Position numbers and translations under genes: made by a program | Shown: piece by piece, positions 10,041-22,527 of the stretch | Layout: the number at the start of each line of letters is the position of its first letter | Numbering within the stretch: position 1 is the first letter of the stretch | Assembly: GCF_000004825.1 (NCBI RefSeq) | Contig: NW_008805074.1 | Coordinates: 372,001 to 436,000 of the forward strand | Source of the DNA: Heterostelium album PN500 | Taxonomy: Eukaryota; Evosea; Eumycetozoa; Acytosteliales; Acytosteliaceae | Direction of reading: 5' to 3' | Length of the DNA: 64,000 bases | The notes under the pieces: generated by a model | Databases searched by the model: none | What the model saw: the letters and a program-made list of their open reading frames with translations, nothing else | What the model was told of the DNA's origin: nothing

Positions 10041-12385
10041 ATGATCAGAATTGCCCATCAAAGTTTTTGCTTTGAAAAAAAAAAATCAAAAAAAAACAAA
10101 CCATCAAAATATCTTCTTAAAAAAGGTAACCTCCACCCTTTTCAATGGTTGAATGTTGAAATCATCTTTCATTTAATTTTATTTATGTTTATATCTTCTG
10201 ATACAGTTATTGTTTATATCTGTATGTGCATTAGTATCTTAAAATTGAACCACTTACAGAATCACTTATCAAATCATTAAAGATAGATGCACTTAGGAAA
10301 TATGCGATCCAGTGCGGTATTGACGATAGGCTCTCCAAGCCTGCTTTGAAGCAAAAGTTAATAGATTATCTTACACAATCTCAAAACAATCACGAAATCA
10401 ATAATAATAATAATAATGAAATACTAGATACTACTCCAACTTATATAAATAAAATAGAAATCAATATCAACAATAATAATCATAATCATAACAATAATCA
10501 TAATAATAATAGTTTTGTAAATAATAATAACAATAATAATAATTTTAAAGAATATCAATATAGTAATTATAATGAAAGTAATTACTATAATAGTCATAAA
10601 AGTAGAGATGAAAAAATAAAACAATTAAAACAATATATATTTGTAAATTCCAATGTTAATTCATTTCCAAAGAATAATAATAATAATAATAATGATGATG
10701 ATGGTCTTGTATCTTTGGAGAACAACAATCATAGTAATCATTTTGAGACTCAATCTTCACCACCACCACCACCACCTTTATCACCACCAAAGAAAATAAA
10801 AAACAACAAGAGACCAGCTCCAACCACTGATATTATTCTTCAGCACTACGACATTTACAACGAGAAGCAGAAGCAATATCAATGTAAAAACTGCAAAAGC
10901 ATGTTGAATGGGTCAAACAAAAGTAATTTAAATAAGCATATATATCGGTGTCTCGTATGGCCCAATGGCAATACAATCACAACAACAACAACAACAACAA
11001 CAATCACCAACAACAACAACAACAATAATAATGACAAAGAGGAGGATCAACAATCTGGACCAAATTTTATAGAAGAACAATCCGATGACTTTGAAGAGTT
11101 TGAGTTTCCAAATAAGCGTGAAAAGACCGAGCCATTCATGACTATTGACAATTGTTTTCTGGAGTTTGGTGATCCAATCCTGAGCAACAGATTGATGAAA
11201 TCTAATGCCGTATCCACCAGCTGTTTCATTTGGTCGAATGCAAGAAATGAGAGCTACCTGGAAATCTCTGGTAACTCTCTTTGTTTCAACGAGAGTGGAC
11301 CCCCAGAGATTAATCGATTCACTCTTTCCTGCATTCCTTTCGATAGCAACAACCCTAATGCTCCGAAGGAAATACTCGATTTTTTGGTGCAAGAAGTGAA
11401 TGCCTATGGCTTTAAAGAAAAGATGTTCTACACAGTTTCCGACATCATCTCATCAACCGAGCTAGACCTGTTGAAGAAACAAGGTGGTTTTAACAGGTTG
11501 CTATCCTCTCAGGATTGTATTGTACAATCACTCCAGTTGGTGGTAGAGAGCTTCTTGCAGGAGCCAGACAACGAGCAGATTGTGGAGCGTTGTCAAAGAA
11601 GAATTCAGTCCTTCAAAAACTGTTACCTATCCATCTATGAGAAGAACGAGTACAAACCAAGGTTAAAATCAGCATCTCGTTGGTTGTCGATTTTAAAGTT
11701 GCTCGAGAATACAATAGAGATCTCTGAGGATATCAACAACACGGCTGCCTTGTATATAAACACCGATTTCGAACAACAAGAGTTGGATCTGAGTGAACTG
11801 AGTATTTCCGATGACGAGAGTAAAGCTATCAAAAATATCATAGATATTCTTCAACCATTCAGAAATGAAACACTCAAACTCCAGAGTCCAAACTCTAATA
11901 TTTCCGATATCCTGCCGTCGTATCTCCTCATTAGAAAACAATTGTTAGTGCATAAATCAACGACAGTTCCATCCAGTGCTGATAGCTCCACCATCTCAAA
12001 AATCATCGAAGACATTGAGAGTATTTATATCAACCAGTATCTCAACCAGAATTCACTAGAATTCAGTCCGTACCCACTGCTGGCATCGTTCTTCAATTTA
12101 AACCACCGACGACTCTGCAACAATATATTCATCTATTTGGGTGTCGATTTCTTCGTTCAACACATCAGCAGGCTCTATCAACGCTATTTCAACATTTCAC
12201 CACACAAATCTATCGTCTCACAAGTAGAGGCCTTGTACAAATGCAATGTGGAACAAGATAAATCGGTCACGTGTGATCACATATACTTTTGGTATCAAAA
12301 CTACAAATATGGACAATATACAGAGCTTTATCAAATCGCATGTTTAGTGCTATCTTTTCCTGCCACTTCAATAGATTCAGAATGA
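10041..12385 (+). CDS. SAP / BED-like zinc finger / hAT transposase-derived protein
   Basis: Main exon 10260-12385; a first exon at 10041-10125 fits phase and splice signals (GTAACC...TTACAG) but is tentative. The product is about 736 residues. Residues about 32-66 resemble a SAP DNA-binding motif (LRKYAIQCGID, then LKQKLIDYL). A long Asn-rich stretch follows. Next is a BED-like finger (YQCKNCK ... NLNKHIYRC) near 210. The C-terminal half resembles an hAT transposase: SASRWLSILKLLE matches the TRWNS region, PLLASFFNLNHRRL the LDPR region, and the final YQIACLVLSFPATSIDSE the dimerisation motif. The protein stops where hAT proteins continue with ERxFS, and the usual first catalytic Asp context is not evident. 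It is either a domesticated gene or a truncated DNA transposon. No terminal inverted repeats or target duplication were identified. Confidence 0.65.
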
Positions 12386-13156
12386 TGGATCTCTATTTTT
12401 TCATTATTATTAAAATCTATATTATTTATTATCTTTAAAGTAATAACTATATCTACTTTTTTTCATTGGATAAAGAATTGATTCAAGTATTTTAGAACAC
12501 CTATGTTGTTGAATTTTAACTTATTTTTTCATTTTAAACCAATTTTTTCTTCTCAACCTCCCATTCCTTTGTAATGATGAGTTGGGTGTTGTTGAGCATT
12601 AAAATCACTACTATAAACTATTATTAAACACATTTATTAAATAAATAACAAGATTTTGAGTAAAGATAATCTAAAATAATTGCAAGAACTGTCATTCTAA
12701 AATTGAATAAAAACCAAGAATTTTACTCCTCAATCACATACAAATTATTGACATCAATGAGAAAGCTTATGATATATTGAAATCAAGTTTGTATAAATTA
12801 AATTAAATTAATTTTATTAATTAAACAATATTTATTAATATTTATAAGTGTTAAATTAGTTTTAGAGTATTAGAGTTAATATAATCCTTTTTGTCTCTTT
12901 TTAATCTAGTTTGGCTTAAAAAGCAGAGAAACTTTAAAACTGATAGCAGCAACTTTGAGTAAGTTTTCAAAATTTTTATAAACTAACAAATAATTAATCC
13001 ATATTAATAATAATCTTTAAAAAATTTTTAGTGTGACAGTTCTATAAAATAAAAAAAAATAAAATAATAAATTTGTATTCATTTATATCAAAAAACTAGT
13101 ATTTTAAAATCTATGATTTCTTTTATATTATTGATTGTTTATTTATTATATATATA
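12386..13156. other. Intergenic region between convergent genes
   Basis: AT-rich. A slightly GC-richer patch at about 12550-12600 carries a 22-codon minus-strand frame with no support. No terminal repeats matching the hAT-derived gene were noticed. Confidence 0.5.
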
Positions 13157-16100
13157 TTAACAATCACAAAGTCTATTTATAAATGGTTTTTTGATGCTAC
13201 CATGTTGTTGTTGGAATTGATCTCTTTTGATCATCTCGAAATCTTTAAGTACAACAATGAAATGCTTAATGAAATCTCTGAGTGAATACATTCCAGAACC
13301 AAATTGAATCATCTCTGGATGCAAGTTAAAAAGAGTCTTCTTCTGAAGGAGATCTCGTCTGACTGCCTGGAAAGAATTGTCAAGTTCCGTTAGACAGTCT
13401 GTCAGTGACCTTGAGGTTCCACGCTCGAGGGTGCGCTCTTGGTCGTGCATCAAAGCACGCAAATCATCAATCGAGAGAATCAGAGTTTCGTTTAGATCGT
13501 GTATCGATTGCTGAATCGGTGCCATCGCTTCGACCATCGCCTCGCTGAATTGATAATCGAATGCATTGTCAAAGGCAACCAGTCGCGTATAGAGTTTCGA
13601 GAGATCGCCAATCAGCTTGAAGTAATGTGAAGACGATTTCTTTGGCTGCAACGCCAGCTCCGATCGAATGTCAAACAACAGACTCTTTTGTGTTGCCATG
13701 ATAACTCTTATCTGACGGAGAGAACCGGTGATTTCACCCTTGATTTTCGCACGATTCGCTAATTGGTCGCTATTGGTTGGTAATCCCAACTCGACGATCT
13801 TGATGAACGTATTGGCCATCGTGGAAGTGGCATCGAAGAACTTGAGACGCGAGTTTTTATATGTAAAATAGGGGAACAGTACCACTGAGATAATCAAAAC
13901 CCAGACGATACCAAGTGAAATATTGAATGCACGCTCCACCGCCATCGTGTATGTAAAAGTGGGAGCCAAGTAACTCCCGAATGAAATAATCATAAAAGTG
14001 AGTGCCGCCACTGCACCGGCATATGAGAAACGAACGTCTTGCTGAACAAACGATGCGATAAATACAAAAACAAACGTTGTTATTATGAGAATAAACTGCT
14101 TCGCTGGCTGAGGTACGACATGTACAAGCCACGATATAAAGAATCCGAGAATGGCACCGATAATTGTTCCCACGATACGATGGAATCCACGAGTGATTGT
14201 CGCACCCAGCGTCGGAGACATCACCAGGATAACGGTGGCACACACCCAAATACCATGTATCACCAGTTCATGATAACTTCTACCCTCGTAATAGTAGAAC
14301 GGTGCAACCGCAGAGGTGAGAGCAACCGCTAGCTGCAGTGGGAACTTCCATTTTTTGTTGATAAACCACAGACCGTAAAAGTAGTTAAGAATCCAAGAGA
14401 TCAGAGTGGATACACGCAGCTTTGGTTCAGTTGATTGCAATGTCTTTACATTGGAAACCAATAGCTTTGCTCGCTTTATACAGTAGTTGGGCAGCGCCAA
14501 CAGGATAATCGGGAAACCATAACGAATGATTTCAAGTGATGGGTGGTAGTTGTGTGATTCCGCGTTGATGTCATAGATGTTGTCGGCAATCTGTCGTTGG
14601 TTCAGTGCAAACAACGAAATACCAAAGATGAAAAAGTGAACTTTGGTAATCTCGGTTGCTCGCAATGCAGGCAGATTGGTTCGTTGATATTCTTTGACGA
14701 TCTTCTTGTAGGTATTACGACATTCTTCGACCAATGCTTCGGTCTCTTCAAATGACTGCTGCAATATCGTTGTGTAGAGCTGGTCGGCCTGATTCGCATT
14801 GTTCTCCTTCTTGATACGATGCACCAGAATATGAATGATAAGACCAATCTGAAGGAATACCTCTTCGATAATGGAATCCAAGAATGGCAACACCGGAAAG
14901 ATCACCTCTTGACGCGCCATTACACTGAATCCGTGATTCACCGACAACTTGATGGAGATCAACTGCTTTTGGTTCATCTCAAGGAGCGATAAAAGTTTCT
15001 CGTATGACGAGATCAGTGGAGCATTCCATCGCTCCTGTCGACACTCTGCAAGCAGAGTAGTCAACCGATTGATTTGATCGGTCAGTTTATTCTCCCAGTG
15101 TTTGATCTCCTTCTCACTGGGCAAAGGAATAGCAGTTGCCAATATCTGTTTCTTTCCCATCTTCTTTGTGAACAGGTCCTTCTCCAGTGCAGTGGATCTA
15201 CTCAGAGGTAAACTCTTCTTAAGAATAGTACCATCGTCCATAGTCTCCAACTTTTCTCTTGAAACCAAACCAAACACATTCATTATACGTTTGAAACTCT
15301 TTCTCTTATCTTTACTAATTGATTGTCTTTGTTCTTCTGCAATACTAATCTCTACTGCTTTCATTTCACCAATTGGATCCAATTCAATATTTGAATTTTC
15401 ATTGTTGTTTGTTGGTATGGTTATTGGCGTCTCCATTAATAATGTTGTTGGAGGTGACAGTGGTGATGTTGGAGGTGGTGGAATATTATTGCTTGTTTGA
15501 TTTAAAGGTGATTGTTGTATATTTTTATCTATTATAATATCGTTTGTTGTAGGTATATCAATTACCATGTTTTGTGGTGGTGGTGGAATAATGTTGATAG
15601 TTTGATTCAAAGGTGATGGCGCATGTTCATTATCAATCGTTATCCTATCACTTTGATTATTATTATTATCGTTAGCTCTTTTAGGTAGTGGAGATAAATT
15701 AATATCTCCATCCTCCATTGATGATTCTAATTCTATTTCTTGTTCTAAAATATTGTCGTTGTCACTGTCGAATTGCTCAGGGAAAATAGGGAAACAAAAC
15801 GAACTGTTCTCGCGAAGCGTTGTTTCATTGTGACTGATTGCGCTCGCTTCCATCTGGTAGCCGACTCCACGAAAGTAGATACGCGTGCTATTGAGCGTCT
15901 TGATGATCTTCCTCGAGAATAGCCTTGTCGCCAAGTACGGATGAACAATCAGTCCGACCACAACGATACTGCCACCGATCATTATCGCCACGACCAAGTT
16001 GTGCCAGATCTGCATGTTCTTGTATGGTCGCGGTGAGAAATACAGTAGAACGATGACGTCGAGCAGTATCTTCTTGACGGTGAGCTGGTTGAACCAACGA

Positions 16101-16480
16101 CGGCCAATCGCCGTAGCGGCAACGACGAACGTCAGGAAGAACAATATGATAAAGCTGATCCAAAAGTGATCGGCAGGCACAATAAGAAACACCAGGTAGT
16201 TGTAGAGTGAACTGATCAGCGTTGCATAGATGATAGTGGCACCATTGAGAATGGCGTTCCACACAGAGATCGTACAGGTAACAATAATACAGAACACCGG
16301 TATCAGCAACAGTGAATTGGCGTCGAATCCCAACGAACTATTGGCAAACATCAATGCAGCCGATGCTGTAACCACAACCGCTTCCCTAGTGGCCACCTTT
16401 GATTTCAGTCCCAACAACTTTTTCTTTGAACTTTCAACGAAATGATTCTTTAGTTTCATCTTTTCTTTTCTTTTCATCAT
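13157..16480 (-). CDS. FUSC/aromatic-acid-exporter-type membrane transporter
   Basis: Intronless, 1107 residues. The N-terminal half has five to six hydrophobic helices (about residues 30-200). A long cytosolic stretch with Pro/Asn runs follows (about 230-400), and then a helical soluble segment. A second block of five to six helices lies at about 690-890. It contains the family signature MSPTLGATITRGFHRIVGT, then IIGAILGF and VERAFNISLGI. A long C-terminal helical domain follows. This two-block layout is known for eukaryotic FUSC/ArAE-like proteins, related to bacterial fusaric acid and hydroxybenzoate efflux proteins and to plant malate channels. The substrate cannot be read from sequence; an organic-anion or aromatic-acid export role is inference. 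Only ATG codons near 16480 precede the first helix, so the start is secure within a few residues. Confidence 0.85.
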   Translation of the reverse strand: MMKRKEKMKLKNHFVESSKKKLLGLKSKVATREAVVVTASAALMFANSSLGFDANSLLLIPVFCIIVTCTISVWNAILNGATIIYATLISSLYNYLVFLIVPADHFWISFIILFFLTFVVAATAIGRRWFNQLTVKKILLDVIVLLYFSPRPYKNMQIWHNLVVAIMIGGSIVVVGLIVHPYLATRLFSRKIIKTLNSTRIYFRGVGYQMEASAISHNETTLRENSSFCFPIFPEQFDSDNDNILEQEIELESSMEDGDINLSPLPKRANDNNNNQSDRITIDNEHAPSPLNQTINIIPPPPQNMVIDIPTTNDIIIDKNIQQSPLNQTSNNIPPPPTSPLSPPTTLLMETPITIPTNNNENSNIELDPIGEMKAVEISIAEEQRQSISKDKRKSFKRIMNVFGLVSREKLETMDDGTILKKSLPLSRSTALEKDLFTKKMGKKQILATAIPLPSEKEIKHWENKLTDQINRLTTLLAECRQERWNAPLISSYEKLLSLLEMNQKQLISIKLSVNHGFSVMARQEVIFPVLPFLDSIIEEVFLQIGLIIHILVHRIKKENNANQADQLYTTILQQSFEETEALVEECRNTYKKIVKEYQRTNLPALRATEITKVHFFIFGISLFALNQRQIADNIYDINAESHNYHPSLEIIRYGFPIILLALPNYCIKRAKLLVSNVKTLQSTEPKLRVSTLISWILNYFYGLWFINKKWKFPLQLAVALTSAVAPFYYYEGRSYHELVIHGIWVCATVILVMSPTLGATITRGFHRIVGTIIGAILGFFISWLVHVVPQPAKQFILIITTFVFVFIASFVQQDVRFSYAGAVAALTFMIISFGSYLAPTFTYTMAVERAFNISLGIVWVLIISVVLFPYFTYKNSRLKFFDATSTMANTFIKIVELGLPTNSDQLANRAKIKGEITGSLRQIRVIMATQKSLLFDIRSELALQPKKSSSHYFKLIGDLSKLYTRLVAFDNAFDYQFSEAMVEAMAPIQQSIHDLNETLILSIDDLRALMHDQERTLERGTSRSLTDCLTELDNSFQAVRRDLLQKKTLFNLHPEMIQFGSGMYSLRDFIKHFIVVLKDFEMIKRDQFQQQHGSIKKPFINRLCDC

Positions 16481-17782
16481 AGATTATCAATCTATGTCTG
16501 TCTAAACAGCTATTCAACTTTTACTTCTTCACTACTAATATTAGCTCGAAAAGAGAGAACTTTAAAGTTAAACATTCGAATGTTTAACAATTATAATGAT
16601 ACAATAACAAATAAAACCTGCAGCATTATCATTAATACTAATTAGTATAAATATAAATTTAAAGATTTTCGAAAATCATTCATTCATTCATTCATTCATT
16701 TACCTAAATATTTAATAATATTAACTAGCTAGATATATATATTTATATAAAATGGTACCATTCAGAATAAATAAATAAAATAGAAAAAGTTAAAATAATA
16801 ATTATTAAACAGTAGTAGTGTAATGTTTAGCTGGTTGTATAATATATATATATATATTCGATATATATAAATAAACAAAGCTTGTTGTTTGTAATGATTG
16901 TTGGGAAAACAAAAAACGAAACAACAGCAGGTTATAGCTCACCACCATTTGCGAATTTATTTTTGCTTTGCATGATTAAATTTTTTAAAATTGGTGGTCA
17001 GAATTTGAGGACTTATGATTTGGATGAAGATTGAATTGAAGAGGTACGAACTAAATTGTGATCGTCATTTATGTCTCATTTATTCCAATACAATACATCA
17101 GATCTACATTCCTTTCTTTTACTTCTTCACAGTTCTACTTAATTAATTTTTTATTTTATTTTATTTATTTATTTTAAAATTCATCATTCTGTTTGATTTA
17201 GGTTTGTTATTTCATCCTATTTATTTTGTTGATTTGTTTCTATTTCTTTTTAGAATTCTCTATTTCATTATCTATGAAAAAAACATTAGTAAAGATAACA
17301 TGTTCAAAATAAAAATAATTATGAAGTAATCGACACCTGGGAAACAACTTGATTACTTTTTTTTTTTTTTGGTTAAATCTTTTTTTTTTTTTTGCTATTT
17401 TTTTTTCTCAGACCTGAAAGTTTATTGTTCCGAATGTGGCGAAAATACAATACCACCAGTGATTTTTTTAAAAAAAATTGAATAAAAATTAGTTTTTTTT
17501 ATAACTTTGAAAACTGTTAATTAAAGAAAAGTGTTGTTTTGTGTTTTTTTTGTTTTTTAAATTTTTGGATATTTTTATATATTTTTTTAATTAGTTTATT
17601 GCTAACAGTCATTGAATAGCTAACTATTCATTCATATTCTCTTTATTTATTATTATTATTATTGTAGACACCATCATTATCATTGTTATGATATTTATTG
17701 TTCTTTAGTTTTGTTATTTTTTAATATTTATATTTATATATCGATACATTAATTAGTTTTGGTTTTATATTTATTTTAAAAT
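16481..17782. other. Divergent intergenic region between transporter and phospholipase D
   Basis: No gene seen. It contains a CATT tetranucleotide run at about 16677-16700, TA-rich microsatellites near 16730-16865, the stem-loop with T tract at 17324-17370 (listed separately), and long poly-T tracts. It likely carries both promoters. Confidence 0.6.
17324..17370 (+). ncRNA. Candidate small RNA: 8-bp stem-loop followed by poly-T
   Basis: AAGTAATC (17324-17331) pairs perfectly with GATTACTT (17351-17358) around a 19-nt loop containing ACCTGGGAAACAA. A run of about 15 T follows at once, as expected for RNA polymerase III termination. No promoter element is recognised, and T runs are common in this genome, so this is a weak candidate. 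Confidence 0.25.
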
Positions 17783-20700
17783 ATGTCTGAATCTAATAAT
17801 GCATCTCAGCAACAACCACAACAACAGCAACAGCAACCAGAGATATTTCAACAAATAACAAATTTCTTTGATTCTCTTTCGACTTCTTTTCAAAATTTAT
17901 CACAACCTGCTCAACAACAACAACCTACAACTCAACAACAACAACAGAATCAACAACAACAACCAGTTTCAATAAAGAATATACCATCGAATCAATCGAC
18001 AAGTTCAAGTGACTTGAAAAAACAACTGTTATCTCGTGAGATTGAATCGAGTTCCACCAGTTCAAAGTCACCGAAATCACCGAAATCAATCTCACCCACC
18101 AGCAGTCAGAATCAATTTCCAGCGTTCTATCAGCACAGTCAGAAGACACTGAAGGAACTCGATGAGCGTCGACTACTACTGATCGAACATCTCAAGTCGG
18201 TGCGGTTCAACCTGGCCACACAAGCCGAAGATGATCCCATCAGTTACATAAAGATTCGCATGGAGCTAACCAAGCGAAAGACATCACTCGAACAGGAACT
18301 GCGCTCACTCGACGAGGTTCTCTCGACCAAGTCGCTGAGCGACCTCGAATCGACATCGTCGTCATCGACCACCATGGATGGAATAACCAATTTCTTGGGT
18401 TCTCTAATCAGTCCAACATCGTCAAACTCATTGAATCAAGCTAATCACTATCATCATCATCATCATCACATTGGCGGTGGTGGTCATCATCACAGTCATC
18501 ATCATCATAATCATCATCATGGACAACAGGTATCTCTTAGTCCACCCGATAACTATAGCTACAATCAATACAGTCAGTTGAATCACGATTCATCACTGGG
18601 TGTTGCACATCACGCATTGCCCAACTCCATCATTCCCACCGGAACACCCATTGACAATCCCGACCCGAATCAACCAAGATTCCCACAGCGTGACAATATC
18701 AACGTGAAGATCTACGTGGATTGCGACGATTACTTTGCAGCGAGTGCACTAGCAATTGAGAATGCAACACGTGAAGTATTTATCACTGCATGGTTCCTTT
18801 CGCCAGAGGTATTCCTCATTCGTTATCCTTCGCTCGATCCCAAATACCGTATGGACAACCTGCTCTGTCGTAAAGCCAAACAGGGTGTAAAGATATTCAT
18901 CATTCTCTGGGATGAAACAAAGATTGCAACGTTCAAGGGTAGCAAGCGATGTAAAGAGAAACTAGAAGAATTACATCATAACATCAAAGTTATAAAGCAT
19001 CCACCATTTACAGTATGTTTTAAAAATACAAAAACGAAAACGAAAACATAATGTAATCTTAATGAAACTAACCAATTTTTAATAACATAATATTATGTTA
19101 TATTAGCCAATCTATTGGTCACATCATCAGAAAACATTAATAGTGGATCAGGAAATTGCATTTGTAGGTGGTGTAGATTTTTGTTTTGGAAGATACGATA
19201 CTTGGAGTCACAATTTGATTGATGTTCATGCCACACTGTGGCCTGGAAAAGATTATTACAATCCGGTGCTTGGTGATATGGGTGATATTCTGTCTCCACA
19301 CGACGACTCGATCGACAGGAAGAAAGTTCCAAGAATGCCGTGGCACGACGTCATGATTGGTGTCAATGGGTTGGCAGCGCGTGACGTTGCACTCAATTTC
19401 ATATTGCGTTGGAATCATCATAAAGACGACTACTATCCACAGCTCTACTTTAATACGACACCGATGACACCGATTGGAACCAGTCAATGCCAACTGTTGC
19501 GTTCGATGGACGAGTGGAGTGGAGGTGGACGAAACGAGCGGTCGATCCACACCGCCTACATCCAGGCGATCGAAGACGCCGACCACTACATCTACATTGA
19601 GAATCAAAACTTTGTATCGACTCATGCGCCAGGCGTATGGAACCAGATCTCCGCTGAGATTGTCAAGAGAATTCGTCGTGCCATTCGAAAGCGTGAGGTT
19701 TTCCGTGTGGTCATACTGTTGCCGGCACAGCAAGACGGTCGCTTCCAAGAGGAAACACACATTCGTGGACTGATGCACTGGCAATTCCTGACGTTGAATC
19801 GCACAGAGAATTCAATGGTACGACAACTGAAGCGTGAGTTCCCCAACGAAGATCTCTCAGAGTACATTGGATTCTACTCGCTGAGAACACACGCCTGTCT
19901 CGAGGGTGTCTACGTTTCCGAGCAGATCTACGTGCACTCCAAGCTGATGATTATCGACGATCGCGTTGTAATCGTTGGCTCAGCAAACATCAACGATCGG
20001 TCGTTCATTGGTGAGCGTGACTCTGAGCTTGCATTCATTGTGCGCGATGAGAACGACCGTATCAAGACGCGAATGAACGGCAAAGAGTATTGGGCATCGC
20101 GATTCGCTTACAATCTTCGTTTGCGTCTGTGGAAAGAACATATTGGACTGCTTCCAGACATTGACCATCCTCCATTAGTACAGAATAGCAATAGTTTATC
20201 GGCATCACTTTCATTCTCTGGAAATGGAATCAACAGCGGCAACAACAACAGCAATAATACATCTAACAACAATACTAGCAACAGCAACAATAGCTCAACA
20301 AACAACTTTATGAATGATATTAATAGACAACCACCACTCACTATATCATCACAATATAGAATACCGAAGCAATCACATCACAGATCATCTTCGTACCAAG
20401 GCACCAAGTCATTCGCATCGTCACTGACCTCGTCGACTTCATCGACATCGATTGCCCAACAAAAACTTTCAGGACCAACAACACCCAACGACTCTCCTCA
20501 AGATTCTCCACGTGGCAGTAGCAGTACTATTACAACCAGTACTACTGTTGACATAAACTCTATCACAAAGTCGATTTCCGTCGATAATATCTCGGTGTCA
20601 ACCTCCAGCCTACCACCAACTTCCAACACGACAACAGCCACAACCACAACACCATCGAACAACAACATTCTCACACCGGAGCATCTCATAATAGAAGATT

Positions 20701-21296
20701 ACAACACTCCACTCGATATGTCAACAACAAACATCAAATCAAACAACAACAACAACAACAACAACAACATTGTAAATACTAATAATACTACAACAACTAC
20801 AAATAACACTCCGACTACAACTAGTACACTATCTACATCCAGTAACAACACTACTTCTACTACAACAACTACAACAACTATCAACAATAACAACATAAAC
20901 AGCGGTGATTCAAGTAAAGTATTTGTTGTTTCAGAAATAGATTCACCGAAACTGAAACCAATATCGGTTAGCAGTCTTCACAGTGAGGGAATAGAGGAGA
21001 GTATCATTGGCGGTATCGATCTTACCGACCCTGTCGACAGTACATTCTACCTAGGTGTCTGGATTGCTACTGCAGCGTCAAACACTCGTATCTACGACAC
21101 AGTGTTCCCAGCGATCGCAAAGAACTCCATTAGAACAATCGAAGAGTTCAATCAGAATCTAAAGAAACCGGTATCCAACGCAGACTGCCGATTACTCTCA
21201 GAGGTCAGAGGTAATCTCATTTATCATCCACTCGATTTCCTTGCTGACGAAGATATCCAACCTACTTTTCTATTTACCGATGATTTATTCCAATAA
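17783..21296 (+). CDS. Phospholipase D (PldA/PldB-type)
   Basis: Hydrolyses phosphatidylcholine to phosphatidic acid and choline at membranes. Two exons (17783-19012, 19107-21296) give 1139 residues. Both HKD motifs are present: HHQKTLIVD (His417, Lys419, Asp424) and HSKLMIIDD (from His687). They are accompanied by GGVDFCFGRYD, IYIENQNF and GSANINDRS, as in eukaryotic PLDs. The intron falls just before the first HKD. The N-terminus is Gln-rich and carries a His-rich run (about residues 225-252); no PX or PH domain is obvious. A long Asn/Thr/Ser insert (about 760-990) separates the catalytic core from the conserved PLD C-terminus (LSEVRGNLIYHPLDFLADED). D. discoideum has several such PLDs; which one is the orthologue cannot be settled by eye. 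Confidence 0.95.
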
Positions 21297-21893
21297 TATA
21301 AATATAATAATAATAATAATAATAATATAATAATTTTCTTCTTCTTCATCATCCTTATTTTTACATTTCCTATACTATAACGCTGTTGTTGTAAACTAAT
21401 ATTCCTTCTTCCTTAATAACTTTAATACAATACTACATTCACTTCAAAAATATATTATTATATGAAATTATAATATAATATTATTAATTTCAAAACATTA
21501 GTAAACACAAATAATAAAGAGTATTGCTATTCAAATATAATGATAGTAATTGTTTAATATCTATGTTTGATAAATATATGACATTTATTAATGTATTTTA
21601 ATCTACTTAAATGATCAATTGAATTGATTATGTTAATAAATGAGTAAAATGATTATGTATTTATACGTATTTTCAATACTTACAAAGGTATAAGGTATAT
21701 AAAGCTAAAAGGCTTTGAGATGATGATGTTGTTGTTGTTGTATATTTGTTTCAACAATAAACCATTTTTAATTCGATTGATTTAAATTGTTGTTTGATTG
21801 TGATTGCTAAAGATTTTACAATGATTGTGATTGGGTTGTTCTATTACTATTATTATTATTATTTGCTTATTTGTTTATTTGTTTATATCTATT
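21297..21893. other. Intergenic region between convergent genes
   Basis: AT-rich 3' flanks of the phospholipase D and NDUFB3 genes. An AAT run lies right after the PLD stop (about 21300-21330) and a GTT run near 21726-21742. Nothing else seen. Confidence 0.6.
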
Positions 21894-22052
21894 TTAGTGA
21901 GTTTCCTTTGGTTTAACAGAATCGAAAATGAACTCTGCAACACAGTAAACGGCAAACAAACCGACGGCGGGCTTGAAACCAGGTAAGATATTGTTGAACT
22001 TTGGTTTGAAGATTGGTGAGTTTCTCCAATCGTTAATGTTTCCGTGAATCAT
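21894..22052 (-). CDS. ndufb3: NADH:ubiquinone oxidoreductase subunit B3 (B12)
   Basis: A 52-residue intronless protein. The pattern INDWRNSPIFKPKFNNILPG followed by FKPAVGLFAVYCVAEFIF matches plant and animal NDUFB3: DEWRKHPM..., LPGIGIG, then a single membrane helix ending in E-Q/Y. It is an accessory subunit of mitochondrial complex I, with one transmembrane segment (about residues 27-45) in the membrane arm. The length is shorter than human NDUFB3 (98) but close to the plant and protist core region. Homology is judged by eye; the short length limits certainty. Confidence 0.75.
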   Translation of the reverse strand: MIHGNINDWRNSPIFKPKFNNILPGFKPAVGLFAVYCVAEFIFDSVKPKETH

Positions 22053-22527
22053 TTTACTATTATATCTTTAAATATTGTTGTGTTGAAAAAATAAAAAAGG
22101 TCGATGGTTTTAATCACTCAAAAAATGAATGAGCAAAAAATAATCACTCATAAATTTTTATTATTTTTTTGATTTTTTTTTTTTTTTTTTTTTTCATACT
22201 AGTCTCAGCAAAAATAACCTTGGGAACCTTTTTTGTAAGGACAAAGAATTCTTTTTTAAAAAATATATATATATTATTACCTATTAGGAACTCATTTCAT
22301 TAAGTTTTTAAAAAAACTATTATTTTAAATATTAAGATTTTTTTTTAAATCTCTGAAGGTTTCATTTTCCTTAACCAAAAAAAAAAAAAAAAAAAAAAAA
22401 AAATTCAAAAAAATAATAAAAATTTAGAAAAACTTGATTTATTATTTTTGTCATTGCAATTACTCATTATTGGTGAACATATAAACGATTCGAAAATAAT
22501 TATAATTATATTATATTTTGACTTGCA

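Noticed and set aside
10041-12385. Intact hAT transposon
   Set aside because: The transposase-like frame lacks the final conserved block, and no terminal inverted repeats or target-site duplication were found around it.
15102-15500. Plus-strand frame opposite the transporter gene
   Set aside because: Shadow of the long minus-strand coding region; no family resemblance.
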